Positions 27,423 to 36,212 of a stretch of DNA of 64,000 bases are shown here, in pieces. Made by a program: the position numbers and the translations under genes. This DNA comes from Paraburkholderia dioscoreae (GTDB taxonomy: Bacteria; Pseudomonadota; Gammaproteobacteria; Burkholderiales; Burkholderiaceae), in NCBI RefSeq assembly GCF_902459535.1, contig NZ_LR699553.1, positions 4,030,001-4,094,000 on the forward strand. Reading direction: 5' to 3'. The notes beneath the pieces were generated by a model, which saw only the letters and a program-made list of their open reading frames with translations, made no database searches and was not told the DNA's origin. Position 1 is the stretch's first letter. Every line of letters begins with the position of its first letter.

Positions 27423-28673
27423 TTATCCAAACAGACGCCGCGCGTGAATACCGAGCCCCGTCGCCACACTCGCGAGACGGTCGCCGAATACCGCCTTGGC
27501 ATCGGGAAATGCCGCCGCCAATGCGCCCGATAAAAACGCCAGACCCGTCGAGCCGCCGGTGAAATAAATCGCGTCGACGTCGCGTGTCGCGACGCCGGCA
27601 GCCTGCACCGTATCGCGCGCTGCCTGCACGATGCGCAGCGTCTCGTCCTGTCCGGCCGCGATGAGTTGTGCTTCGTCGAATGCAAGGCGCAGATCGTCTT
27701 CCACTTCGTCGAGATCGATTACGGTCTCTCCACCCGCCGCCACGCCGATCTTCGCCTCTTCCGCATGCGCTGCCAGCGCATGGCCGAGGCGCCGGTCCAC
27801 GACGCGCATCAGGCGGTCGTGATGCTTGACCTCGGTGAATAGATGGCGCATCAGCGCGAGTTCGCTGACCCGCTTCGGGGAGTAGACGGTGTTGATCAGA
27901 TGCCAGGTCGCCAGATCGAAGTAGACCCGGTTCGGGATCTCGCGCCCTTCCGGATCCAGCGTTTGATAGCCGAGTTCGCGCAAAATCGTCGCCAGTTCCA
28001 CGCGACGGTCGAAATCCGTGCCCGCGACGTGCACGCCGTGGTGAGCCAGCACGTCGTCCTTGCGCTCGACGCGCTTCATCCGCTCGGGCCCCACCCGCAC
28101 CAGCGAGAAGTCCGAGGTGCCGCCGCCGATGTCGGCCACCAGCACGAGCCCTTCTTCCGCCAGATGCGATTCGTAGTCGAACGCGGCCGCGATCGGCTCA
28201 TACTGAAAGTGGATCTCCTGCAAGCCGACCGAGCGCGCGGCGGCTTCGAGTTGCCGCTGCGCCATCTGATCGGCGCGCGGGTCGTCGTCGACGAAAAACA
28301 CCGGGCGGCCCAGCACGGCGCGATGAATCGGGCCACCGACGCTTTGTTCGGCCGAGCGCTTGAGGTGATCGATGAAAATCGCGATCACATCGGTGTACCT
28401 GATCGCGGAACCGTCGCCCAGATCGGTGGAGTTCTCGGCGAGCGGCGAGCCGAGAATGCTCTTCATGGAACGCATCAGGCGGCCGTCGAAGCCGTCGATG
28501 TACGCGGCGAGCGCCGCCCGCCCGAATTCGCGGGTGTCCTCGTCGGTATTGAAAAAGACCGAGGTGGGCAGCGTGGTATAGGCGCCCTCGACCGGCGCGA
28601 GCTTGAGCGCGCCGCCGTCAGGAACGGCCACGGCCGAGTTGGAAGTACCAAAGTCAATCGCGCAATAGTTCAT
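27423..28673 (-). CDS. yegD: Hsp70 family protein, YegD-like
   Basis: 416 residues. The actin-like ATPase phosphate loops are present: DFGTSNS at 7-13 and DIGGGTSDFSLV near 182-193, with a third glycine-rich block TGGSTG near 375. It has no DnaK-type substrate-binding domain, which fits YegD-like proteins whose clients are unknown. The gene is alone between cspA (convergent) and an MFS gene (divergent). The yegD name is by family similarity. Confidence 0.85.
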   Translation of the reverse strand: MNYCAIDFGTSNSAVAVPDGGALKLAPVEGAYTTLPTSVFFNTDEDTREFGRAALAAYIDGFDGRLMRSMKSILGSPLAENSTDLGDGSAIRYTDVIAIFIDHLKRSAEQSVGGPIHRAVLGRPVFFVDDDPRADQMAQRQLEAAARSVGLQEIHFQYEPIAAAFDYESHLAEEGLVLVADIGGGTSDFSLVRVGPERMKRVERKDDVLAHHGVHVAGTDFDRRVELATILRELGYQTLDPEGREIPNRVYFDLATWHLINTVYSPKRVSELALMRHLFTEVKHHDRLMRVVDRRLGHALAAHAEEAKIGVAAGGETVIDLDEVEDDLRLAFDEAQLIAAGQDETLRIVQAARDTVQAAGVATRDVDAIYFTGGSTGLAFLSGALAAAFPDAKAVFGDRLASVATGLGIHARRLFG

Positions 28674-28861
28674 GGCAGGAATCGCCGCTCACGGCTGGCG
28701 CGGACAGAAGGGGAGCGGCTTTGTAACACGAAAGACCGATGAGCATCAACTGACGTTTTCAGCGCAGTCACGATAACGGAGAACGGCAGTTCGACGGAAC
28801 GAATATTGCTCATTTCGACAGGATACGCCGCCAATTTTCGGATTTCAGGAGACTTCAAGCA

Positions 28862-30355
28862 ATGAGCGCGCCGCCCACTGCCGCAGTTCATGAAAAAAGC
28901 ACGACGCTCGTCGAGACGGATCTGCCTTCGCGGCTCGACCGCTTGCCGTGGGGCCGGTTTCACTCACTGATCGTGGTGGCGCTGGGTGTGACGTGGCTGC
29001 TTGACGGGCTGGAAGTAACGCTGGCGGGCGCGGTGGCGAGTGCACTGAAGTCCAGTCCGTCGTTGCACTTTACCAACGCCGACGTCGGTCTGGCCGGCAG
29101 CGCCTACATTGCCGGCGCGGTGCTGGGCGCGTTGGGGTTCGGCTGGCTGACCGACCGGCTCGGCCGCCGCAAGCTCTTTTTCATCACGCTCGCCCTTTAT
29201 CTGGCGGCGACGGCGGCCACCGCGCTGTCGTGGAATCTGGCCAGCTTTCTGCTGTTTCGCTTCCTGACCGGCGCGGGCATTGGCGGCGAGTACACGGCGA
29301 TCAACTCGACAATCCAGGAATTCACACCGGCGCGTGTGCGCGGCTGGACCGATCTGGGTATCAACGGCACGTTCTGGATCGGCGCGGGGCTCGGCGCGGC
29401 CGGCTCGCTGGTGCTGCTCGATCCGCATCTGCTGCCCGCCGATTGGGGCTGGCGCGCCTGCTTCTTCATCGGCGCGGTGCTCGCGCTGGGTATTCTGCCG
29501 ATGCGCATCTGGGTGCCGGAAAGCCCGCGCTGGCTGCTCACGCACGGTGACGAGCGCGACGCACGCGCGATCGTCGAAGGAATCGAAACGCGTTTTCGCA
29601 GCGAAGGCCACATGCTCTCCGACAACGACCTTACGCGCTTGCGACTGCGCGCTCGCGGACATACGCCGCTGCGCGAGGTATTTCATACGCTCTTCAACGT
29701 ACACCGGCGGCGCGCGCTGGTCGGCCTGTCGCTGATGACCGCGCAGGCGTTTTTCTACAACGCGATCTTCTTCACCTACGCGCTGGTGCTCACCGATTTC
29801 TACCACGTGCCGGGCGACCACATCGGCTGGTATCTGCTGCCCTTCGCGCTCGGCAATTTCCTCGGACCGCTGCTGCTCGGCCGACTATTCGACGTGATCG
29901 GCCGACGCAAGATGATCTTTGCGACGTACGCGATGTCCGCCGTCCTGCTGACACTGAGCGGCTACCTGTTCGAGCAGCAGTTGCTCACCGTCGTCACGCA
30001 GACGATCGCGTGGATGGTGATCTTCTTTTTCGCGTCGGCGGCTGCGAGTTCGGCTTATCTGACCGTCAGCGAATCGTTCCCGCTGGAGATTCGCGCGCTG
30101 GCCATCGCGGTTTTCTACGCGTTCGGCACGGCGCTCGGCGGTATCGCTGGGCCCGCGTTCTTCGGCAGGCTCATCGACACGCATCAGCGCAGCGAAGTGT
30201 TTTCGGGCTATCTGGTCGGCTCGGCGCTGATGCTGGCGGCGGCGGTGATCGCCGCGATCTGGGGCGTGGATGCGGAGCGCAAGTCGCTGGAGAACGTGGC
30301 GACGCCGCTGTCGAGCGTCGTGGATGACGCGGAGGGCGCGGAGGGCGCGGAATAA
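28862..30355 (+). CDS. MFS transporter, sugar/metabolite porter type
   Basis: 497 residues with 12 predicted membrane segments. The MFS loop signatures are present: DRLGRRK near 98 and GRLFDVIGRRK near 339, plus PESPRWLL after segment 6, as in the sugar porter and MHS groups. The substrate is unknown. The C-terminal tail is acidic and ends in EGAEGAE, coded by two copies of the 9-nt unit GGAGGGCGC. A hairpin terminator begins at the stop codon. Confidence 0.88.
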   Translation: MSAPPTAAVHEKSTTLVETDLPSRLDRLPWGRFHSLIVVALGVTWLLDGLEVTLAGAVASALKSSPSLHFTNADVGLAGSAYIAGAVLGALGFGWLTDRLGRRKLFFITLALYLAATAATALSWNLASFLLFRFLTGAGIGGEYTAINSTIQEFTPARVRGWTDLGINGTFWIGAGLGAAGSLVLLDPHLLPADWGWRACFFIGAVLALGILPMRIWVPESPRWLLTHGDERDARAIVEGIETRFRSEGHMLSDNDLTRLRLRARGHTPLREVFHTLFNVHRRRALVGLSLMTAQAFFYNAIFFTYALVLTDFYHVPGDHIGWYLLPFALGNFLGPLLLGRLFDVIGRRKMIFATYAMSAVLLTLSGYLFEQQLLTVVTQTIAWMVIFFFASAAASSAYLTVSESFPLEIRALAIAVFYAFGTALGGIAGPAFFGRLIDTHQRSEVFSGYLVGSALMLAAAVIAAIWGVDAERKSLENVATPLSSVVDDAEGAEGAE

Positions 30356-30357
30356 AA

Positions 30358-30383
30358 AAACGCGCGGTCATCGCCGCGCGTTT
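30358..30383. terminator. bidirectional terminator after the MFS gene
   Basis: A 10-bp stem (30358-30367 with 30374-30383) with a 6-nt loop, A run before and T run at the end, lies between the MFS gene and the convergent nitroreductase gene. Confidence 0.75.
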
Positions 30384-30410
30384 CACTTCGGCAAGAAAGC
30401 GGCAAGCCGT

Positions 30411-31004
30411 TCAGAACGCCTTTTTCCAGCCGCCGCCGTAGGCGATTTCCGCCAGCGGCAAACGCTGACGCACCGACTTCTCGCGCTCGCGCAACACCGG
30501 ATCCAGCTTGTCGACGTCGCCGTAATGGCCGAGCGAAATGATCGCGATCACGTCGACGTCGCTCGGCAGCTTGAATGACGTGCGGAACGCGTTCACGTCA
30601 AAACCGCTCATCTGATGCGCGGCAAGTCCGAGCGCATGCGCCTGCAAGACCAGCGCCATTGCCGCGGCGCCCGCATCGTACGGCGCGCAGCGATTCACCT
30701 CGCCCTTGTTGGTGAGCGTGTGCGTGGTCACCGCGATCAGCACCGGCGCCGGCGCATTCCAGCCCTGGTTGAACGGCACCAGCGTGGCAAAGGCTTGCTT
30801 GAACGAGACTTCATCGACGCTGCGGTCGAACACGAGGAAACGCCACGGCTGCGCGTTATACGAAGACGGCGCCCAGCGTGCCGCTTCGAGCACCGATTGC
30901 AAATGCTCGCGGCTCACCGGTTCGCTCGAATACGCGCGCGGGCTCCAGCGGCCCGCAATCAGCTCGTGAATGGCAACTGCGGTAGGGGCGGGTTTGTTGG
31001 TCAT
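30411..31004 (-). CDS. nitroreductase family protein
   Basis: 197 residues from the ATG at 31004. FMN-binding positions are recognisable: RWSPRAY near 19-25, RWAPSSYNAQPW near 43-54 and the LGLAAHQM and SLGHYG blocks in the second half. These cytoplasmic homodimers use NAD(P)H to reduce nitro compounds or quinones. An ATG eight codons earlier is possible, but a purine-rich GAGAGAAG lies just before the chosen one. Physiological substrate unknown. It stands alone. Confidence 0.88.
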   Translation of the reverse strand: MTNKPAPTAVAIHELIAGRWSPRAYSSEPVSREHLQSVLEAARWAPSSYNAQPWRFLVFDRSVDEVSFKQAFATLVPFNQGWNAPAPVLIAVTTHTLTNKGEVNRCAPYDAGAAAMALVLQAHALGLAAHQMSGFDVNAFRTSFKLPSDVDVIAIISLGHYGDVDKLDPVLREREKSVRQRLPLAEIAYGGGWKKAF

Positions 31005-31130
31005 GCGCTTCTCTCGGTCGAAATTCATGATCGACGGGCGACTTGCCCGGGGTCACATAGCATAACCGGGCTTCGGCGCGCGTGCTCCATCGGGCGAACA
31101 GTTTGTTTCCGCGCCGGCGGGCAATAGCAA

Positions 31131-31151
31131 AACGGCCCCATTCGGGGCCGT
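31131..31151 (-). terminator. terminator of the second MFS gene
   Basis: An 8-bp perfect stem (31132-31139 with 31144-31151) and ATTC tetraloop, followed on the minus strand by TTTT, lies 43 nt past the stop codon. Confidence 0.75.
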
Positions 31152-31193
31152 GGTCCTGACAAGCGCGCTGTCCTCCGCGCGCGACGCGCGGCG

Positions 31194-32477
31194 TCACACC
31201 GCCTGCGGCTCCGGCACCTTGGCGGGCCGGTTGATCCGCAATACGATCATTGCGGCGACGAGGCACAAACCGCCCGAAATCATCGACGCCACCGTGTAGG
31301 TGCCGAGGCTCGCCCGCAGCATGCCCGCGCCGAGCGCGGCGAATGCGGCGCCGAGCTGGTGGCCGGCGACAACCCAGCCGAACACCACCGGCGCCGCCTC
31401 CTTACCGTAGACGTCGGTGGCCAGACGCACCGTGGGCGGCACGGTCGCGATCCAGTCCAGGCCGTAAAACACGGCGAACAGCGGCAGACCGAAAAAGTCG
31501 ATGCCGAACGCGTGCGGCAGATACATCAGCGACAAACCGCGCAGACCGTAGTACCAGAACAGCAGCACACGGCTATTGAAGCGGTCCGACAACCAGCCTG
31601 AGAGCGTCGTGCCGAACAGATCGAAGATGCCCATAGCGGCAAGCAGCGAAGCGCCCTGCACTTCCGTCATGCCGTAGTCGCCGCACATCGCGATCAGATG
31701 GGTGCCGACGTAGCCGTTGGTGCTCGCGCCGCAGATAAAGAAGCTGAAAAACAGCAGCCAGAAGTCGCGGGTTTTGCTCGCCATCGCAAGCGTGCCGAAG
31801 GCGATAGCCAGCGGATTCTGTTTGATGACCGTGCTGTTGACCGGTGTATCGTGCGGTTCGCCGTACGGACGCAGCTTCATGTCGGACGGACGTTCGGGCA
31901 ACAGAAACGCAACAAGCGGAATCACGATTGCGGCAGCAATGGCGACGACCCACACCACTTGCCGCCAGCCGTAATGCTCGGCGATGGCGGCGAGCATCGG
32001 CAGGAACACCAGCTGGCCGGTCGCCGAACTGGCCGTGAGAATGCCCATGACGAGGCCACGCCGCGTCGTAAACCAGCGCGTCACCACGGTCGCCGACAAC
32101 GACAGCGCCGCGACACCCGTCGAGCCGCCGACCATCACGCCCCAGATCAGCACCATTTGCCACGGGTGCGTCATCAGCGAGGAGAGCGCCACGCCCGCTG
32201 CCATCGTGCCGAGCGCGGCCAGCAGCGTGGGACGCACGCCGAAACGTTGCATGGCCGCAGCCGCGAACGGGCCCATCAGACCGTACAGCGCAATATTCAC
32301 CGAAATCGCCAATGAGATCGTTGCGCGGCTCCAGCCGAATTGATGCTCGAGCGGCACCATCATCACGCTCGGCGTGGCGCGCGTGCCCGCTGCCGCCAGC
32401 AGCACCAGAAAGACTACGGCGACAGTCAGCCAGCCATAGTGAAAACGGCCGCCGATCAGTTTCGCTGCCCAGTTCAT
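31194..32477 (-). CDS. MFS transporter (OxlT/monocarboxylate-like)
   Basis: 427 residues with 12 predicted membrane segments. The N-terminal HYGWLTVAVVFL opening and the FGWSRATISLA motif before segment 2 match oxalate/formate antiporter-like MFS proteins. The start at 32477 (MNWAAK) has a GGAG ribosome site 7 nt upstream; an ATG six codons earlier lacks one. It diverges from a TetR gene, with two palindromic sites between them, so it is probably the regulator's target. The substrate is unknown. Confidence 0.88.
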   Translation of the reverse strand: MNWAAKLIGGRFHYGWLTVAVVFLVLLAAAGTRATPSVMMVPLEHQFGWSRATISLAISVNIALYGLMGPFAAAAMQRFGVRPTLLAALGTMAAGVALSSLMTHPWQMVLIWGVMVGGSTGVAALSLSATVVTRWFTTRRGLVMGILTASSATGQLVFLPMLAAIAEHYGWRQVVWVVAIAAAIVIPLVAFLLPERPSDMKLRPYGEPHDTPVNSTVIKQNPLAIAFGTLAMASKTRDFWLLFFSFFICGASTNGYVGTHLIAMCGDYGMTEVQGASLLAAMGIFDLFGTTLSGWLSDRFNSRVLLFWYYGLRGLSLMYLPHAFGIDFFGLPLFAVFYGLDWIATVPPTVRLATDVYGKEAAPVVFGWVVAGHQLGAAFAALGAGMLRASLGTYTVASMISGGLCLVAAMIVLRINRPAKVPEPQAV

Positions 32478-32544
32478 CGGTTCTCCAATCGACACTTGCC
32501 TGGCTGGCCGCGCCGCTCACATCGTTACGACTTCGGTAAAGGAC

Positions 32545-32564
32545 TTGTGACAGCTCTGTCACAA
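32545..32564. promoter_or_regulatory. 20-bp perfect palindrome, candidate operator
   Basis: TTGTGACAGCTCTGTCACAA has two perfect 9-bp arms around CT. It lies 68 nt upstream of both divergent start codons (MFS on the left, TetR on the right), a normal place for a repressor site. Confidence 0.6.
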
Positions 32565-32570
32565 TGAGTG

Positions 32571-32599
32571 TTGCGATGTTAGTTACTGATCGGTAACAT
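32571..32599 (+). promoter_or_regulatory. tetR promoter with internal operator
   Basis: TTGCGA (32571-32576) and TAACAT (32594-32599) are 17 nt apart. Between and overlapping them is GTTAC-tgatcg-GTAAC (32582-32597), a TetR-type palindrome, so the regulator could block its own promoter. Confidence 0.6.
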
Positions 32600-32632
32600 G
32601 TCAAGGCGTCAGGTTCATTCAGGTAGCCACCC

Positions 32633-33283
32633 ATGTCCGATAGTGAAACCCAAAAGCAGGCCAGTGCACGCCGCACGCGCGGCGCGCAGACGGCGGGGCC
32701 GCAGGCCCAACAGCATCTGCTTCGCGCCGCGGACGAATTGTTCTACCGTGAGGGTGTGCGCGCCGTCGGCGTCGATGCGGTGGTCGAACGCGCCGGTGTG
32801 AACAAGATGAGCTTGTACCGCCAGTTTTCGTCGAAGGACGATCTGGTCATGGCTTATCTGGAGCGCAAGGACGAGCAGTTCTTCGGCTACGTGGAAAGAA
32901 GCTTCGCCAAACATCCGGGCGAGCCGGCGAAACAGCTTCAGCAATATTTCGACGACCTCGCGGTGCGCGCGTCGGTGGACGATTATCGCGGCTGTCCTTT
33001 CGTGAACGTATCGGTGGAGTTTCCGGACGCGGCACATCCGGCGCGGCAGTTCGTGTTCCGCAACAAGGCGCGGTTGATGACGCGCCTCACGGAACTCGCC
33101 ACGGCGGCGGGTGCCGACGATCCGGTAGCGCTCGCCAATGGGCTAGGTTTGATGATCGAAGGCGTGTACGCAGCCAGTCAGACCTACGGGCCAGGATGCG
33201 GGCCCATTCTGGCCGCGCCGAAGGTCGCCGCGCAGTTGATCGCCGCCGCATGCGGCACGGCAGCGGCAGCTTCGGATAGCTGA
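32633..33283 (+). CDS. TetR family transcriptional regulator
   Basis: 216 residues. The N-terminal helix-turn-helix spans about 28-72, with the recognition helix region ERAGVNKMSLYRQFSSKDDL. The C-terminal ligand domain has a single Cys in YRGCPFVNVSVEF, a segment common in TetR proteins next to efflux or detox genes. The first 25 residues are polar and probably disordered. The neighbouring divergent MFS gene and the two palindromes between them suggest local control of transport and of itself. Confidence 0.9.
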   Translation: MSDSETQKQASARRTRGAQTAGPQAQQHLLRAADELFYREGVRAVGVDAVVERAGVNKMSLYRQFSSKDDLVMAYLERKDEQFFGYVERSFAKHPGEPAKQLQQYFDDLAVRASVDDYRGCPFVNVSVEFPDAAHPARQFVFRNKARLMTRLTELATAAGADDPVALANGLGLMIEGVYAASQTYGPGCGPILAAPKVAAQLIAAACGTAAAASDS

Positions 33284-33377
33284 GATTCGCGCTTTGCGAT
33301 CCTGTTTACGCGAGGCATGAATCGATGCCGAGCCGCGCCGTTAGAATGACGTTTTGTCTCACACGCCACCGCCCGCC

Positions 33378-33932
33378 ATGTCGTTGCCCGCCGAATCCCA
33401 CGATGCCGTCATCGCCGCTACTCGCCACTGGCTGACCGAAGCGGTGATCGGTCTGAACCTGTGCCCGTTCGCGAAGGCGGTGCATGTGAAGGGCCAGATT
33501 CGCTACGCAGTCAGCAATGCCGCGGACATGGAAAGTGTGCTGACCGATCTCGAAACCGAGCTTCAGACGCTGATGGCAGCCAGCCCGGACGCCGTCGACA
33601 CGACGCTGTTGATCGTGCCGCAGGCGCTTGGCGATTTTCTCGACTATAACGACTGCCTGTTTTTCGCCGACCGCCTGCTCAAGCAGCTTCGGCTCGAAGG
33701 CATCGTCCAGATCGCCAGCTTTCATCCTCTGTATCAGTTCGATGACAGCGGGCCCGACGACATCGAGAACTACACGAATCGGGCGCCCTATCCGATTTTG
33801 CACTTGCTGCGCGAGGACAGCATCGAGCGCGCGGTTCAAGCCTTTCCCGATGCGGAAGAGATTTACGAGCGGAATCAGGAAACGCTTCGGCGGATCGGCC
33901 TTGCCGGGTGGAATGCCTTGATGAAGCGGTGA
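33378..33932 (+). CDS. DUF1415 domain-containing protein
   Basis: 184 residues. It matches DUF1415: a W-x-x-x-V-I-G-L-N-L-C-P-F-A opening near 18-31, and the HPLYQFDDSGPDDIENYTNR block near 116-135. The conserved Cys and acidic residues suggest a metal or redox function, but none is established. The ATG at 33378 is preferred over a TTG eight codons earlier. The gene is alone. Confidence 0.85.
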   Translation: MSLPAESHDAVIAATRHWLTEAVIGLNLCPFAKAVHVKGQIRYAVSNAADMESVLTDLETELQTLMAASPDAVDTTLLIVPQALGDFLDYNDCLFFADRLLKQLRLEGIVQIASFHPLYQFDDSGPDDIENYTNRAPYPILHLLREDSIERAVQAFPDAEEIYERNQETLRRIGLAGWNALMKR

Positions 33933-33975
33933 TTCACCGGGAAGGAGAGGCCTTGCCGCAGGAAAGAACGGCCCG

Positions 33976-34818
33976 TCAGGCCGAAACAAAAAACCGCTCT
34001 TTCAGTTCCTCGATACCGAGCGTTTCCATCACCTCGTTCAGACGCTCGGCCGGCCGACGCCTCGGCAAATCCTTGTACTGGGCGATGATGAGTTCATTCT
34101 TCATGGAATGCTCCCACCCCACGAGTTCGGTCACGCTGACCTGATAGCCGTGCGCTTCGAGCTGCAAACACCGCAGCACATTGGTGATCTGGCTCCCAAA
34201 CTCCCGTGTATGCAACGGATGCCGCCAGATCTCCGTCAACGCGCTCCCCAGAGACTTCCCCTTGTTCTGCCGCAGCACGCCCGCCACCTCGGCCTGACAG
34301 CACGGCACGACCACGATGTACTTCGCCTTCTTTTCCAGAGCAAAGCGCAGCGCGTCGTCGGTTGCCGTATTGCAGGCGTGCAGCGCCGTCACGACGTCGA
34401 TCCGGGCAGGCAGGCCATCCGACGTGATCGAGTCCGCGACCGACAGATTCAGGAACGACATGCCCGTAAAGCCCAACCGGCCCGCCAGTTCCTCCGACTT
34501 CGCGACGAGCTCCTCGCGCGTTTCAATGCCGTATATGTGCGACGCACCACCCGCCTCCGCCTGAAACTCCTTGAAGAAAAGGTCGTACAGGATAAAACCT
34601 AGATAGGACTTGCCCGCGCCGTGGTCGACGAGGGTCACGGCGCCCTGGTTGTCCCTGAGCTCCTTGAGCAGCGGCTCGATGAACTGGAACAGGTGGTAGA
34701 CCTGTTTCAGCTTGCGACGGCTGTCCTGGTTCATCTTGCCGTCGCGCGTGAGGATGTGAAGCTCCTTCAGCAGCTCGACGGATTGGTTTGGCCGGATTTC
34801 GTGGGTTTTGCTGGACAT
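33976..34818 (-). CDS. SAM-dependent methyltransferase-like protein
   Basis: 280 residues. A Rossmann-type motif I (LVDHGAGKSYLGF) lies near 62-74 and an acidic strand end IYGIETREEL near 96. Later it has a CC pair in VVVPCCQAE, as in the GSTCD-type methyltransferase relatives. The substrate is unknown; RNA is possible but unproven. The start at 34818 (MSSKTH) is chosen because the longer reading would need a TTG and adds a non-conserved segment. No clear ribosome site precedes it. Confidence 0.75.
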   Translation of the reverse strand: MSSKTHEIRPNQSVELLKELHILTRDGKMNQDSRRKLKQVYHLFQFIEPLLKELRDNQGAVTLVDHGAGKSYLGFILYDLFFKEFQAEAGGASHIYGIETREELVAKSEELAGRLGFTGMSFLNLSVADSITSDGLPARIDVVTALHACNTATDDALRFALEKKAKYIVVVPCCQAEVAGVLRQNKGKSLGSALTEIWRHPLHTREFGSQITNVLRCLQLEAHGYQVSVTELVGWEHSMKNELIIAQYKDLPRRRPAERLNEVMETLGIEELKERFFVSA

Positions 34819-35205
34819 CGGGGGGAAACCGTCATCATTTGCAACGCGAACGTGCGACAGGTGACGGAAAAAGGGAAAAGTTGCTGCCAGTTTACCCAAA
34901 GTGCGGCTTGCTTACCGGAAGAGCCGCGCGTATCACGCAAGAAATCGCGTCAATCTGGAACAATTCCTGCTCCAAAAGGCTTCATGCAGGGGATTCAGAT
35001 GGGCGCAAAAAGCAGCGTGCGTATCGGCCCAGCCCCGTCGGCGTCGGCCGTGTCGCCTATAACAACTGGCTGCGGTCGTGGCTTTGATCACGCGAACCGG
35101 ATGCATGTGGGGAGGACGGACCCGGAACACGGGCCGAACGTTACGTAACCAGTAGCGCGCCGAGACTTCAACCGGACGCGCGCTCGGAAAATAGAAGAGG
35201 CAGCA
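34819..35205. other. divergent intergenic region before the 106-residue conserved protein
   Basis: 387 nt with no supported gene. It contains a perfect palindrome GTTACGTAAC at 35140-35149, 56 nt before the next start codon, which may be a regulator site. A 54-codon reading frame at 34984-35148 was considered and rejected. Confidence 0.5.
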
Positions 35206-35526
35206 ATGGATACGGTACCCAACGGAAACGTCGAACAGAAGTTTCAGGAAATGCTGGCGAAGCTCGTCGCCACCCCCGCCTGGTCGGAAAAGCAGCAACT
35301 CGAACTGGAAATGGCCCGCGACATCTCCACGGAAATGCTGCGTCTCGCCGAAGTCATGCGCGATGGCAGCGTGGACATGGAAACCTGCCTGACCATGCTC
35401 AAGTACGCCAAAGTGCTCGACTTCGTCATGACTACGCTCGCCTCGCGGCGCGACATCAAACCGCAAACGCTGCGGGTCATCTTCAAGCTCGCCGGGCTGA
35501 AGGTCGACGAGGCGTACCCCGGCTAG
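35206..35526 (+). CDS. conserved hypothetical protein
   Basis: 106 residues, acidic and almost entirely helical, with no signal peptide or membrane segment and no cysteines apart from one in METCLTML. It is not recognised as a known domain. A purine-rich AGAGGC ribosome site sits about 5 nt before the ATG. It stands between the methyltransferase (divergent) and the DUF1059 gene (convergent). Codon use looks typical of the genome. Confidence 0.7.
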   Translation: MDTVPNGNVEQKFQEMLAKLVATPAWSEKQQLELEMARDISTEMLRLAEVMRDGSVDMETCLTMLKYAKVLDFVMTTLASRRDIKPQTLRVIFKLAGLKVDEAYPG

Positions 35527-35618
35527 AACAGTTCAAAGAGGCCGCGATCCGCACGGGCGGCAAGGCGCCGCTCACGCGGCTCGCACGGCCTGTCTCATTC
35601 CCGGAGGAAGAGGGCAAC

Positions 35619-35828
35619 TCATGCGCGCGGCGCTTCGACCGGTGGCGTGCCGTCGTGAAAGAGCGTCTTGAGTTGCGAGCGCAATTCCGGCGAATCCGTA
35701 TGTTTATGCACAGCGACCGCATGCTGAACCGCCGCGTCGAGCAATTCGCTCTCGCTGTCGGCGGATAAGGCGACCGAGCAGTTCATTTCGCTCGGAAACT
35801 CGCGGCAATCAATGTATTTGCGGGACAT
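35619..35828 (-). CDS. DUF1059 family small protein
   Basis: 69 residues. It shows the DUF1059 pattern: a short KYIDCREFP start with a conserved Cys8, a second Cys17 in MNCSVAL, then an ELLDAAVQHAVAVHKH helix and a basic or acidic tail. Proteins of this group are small, cytoplasmic and of unknown function. A minus-strand TATAAT at 36007-36012 could drive it, with a leader of about 170 nt. Confidence 0.78.
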   Translation of the reverse strand: MSRKYIDCREFPSEMNCSVALSADSESELLDAAVQHAVAVHKHTDSPELRSQLKTLFHDGTPPVEAPRA

Positions 35829-36212
35829 GACAGTCTCCTTTGATCCAGACGTTCAGATAGCCACGCAGGCAGCAGACGCGCGAACCACATCGCCTTCCGT
35901 GACGCGGTGCCACAGGCAGTAAAGGTAGCGTCGCGTGGCGAGAAGGAGAGAACCTGGGTTTGACACGGAAAAGACGCGCGCGGCGTCCGATGGAAGGTGT
36001 TTGAAAATTATAGGTCGCGGCTGTCCGCAGCGAAGCCTACGGCACAGGCTTACCGGACGCGGGACCGCCTGAACCCAGTCATTTTCGGCCCGCTGGCCTG
36101 CCCGCGCGTTTGCCCTGCGCTGACCGCGGTGTGAAAATAGCGCCCTTCGCGCCGCCCGTTTCTCACCCGATCCAGCCGGCGCGCCGCCTCTTCCCCTCAT
36201 CTGCAGGTCCGC
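35829..36212. other. divergent intergenic region between DUF1059 and the BaiN-like gene
   Basis: 384 nt with no supported gene. A minus-strand TATAAT lies at 36007-36012 without a clear -35. A plus-strand TTGACA at 35960-35965 has no -10 at the right distance. Confidence 0.5.

Noticed and set aside
34984..35148. 54-codon plus-strand frame with AAAAGG near its ATG
   Set aside because: Low-complexity composition, no recognised family, and it overlaps the likely promoter region of the next gene. Too weak to call.
35960..35965. TTGACA as a promoter for the BaiN-like gene
   Set aside because: No -10 hexamer at 15-19 nt downstream.
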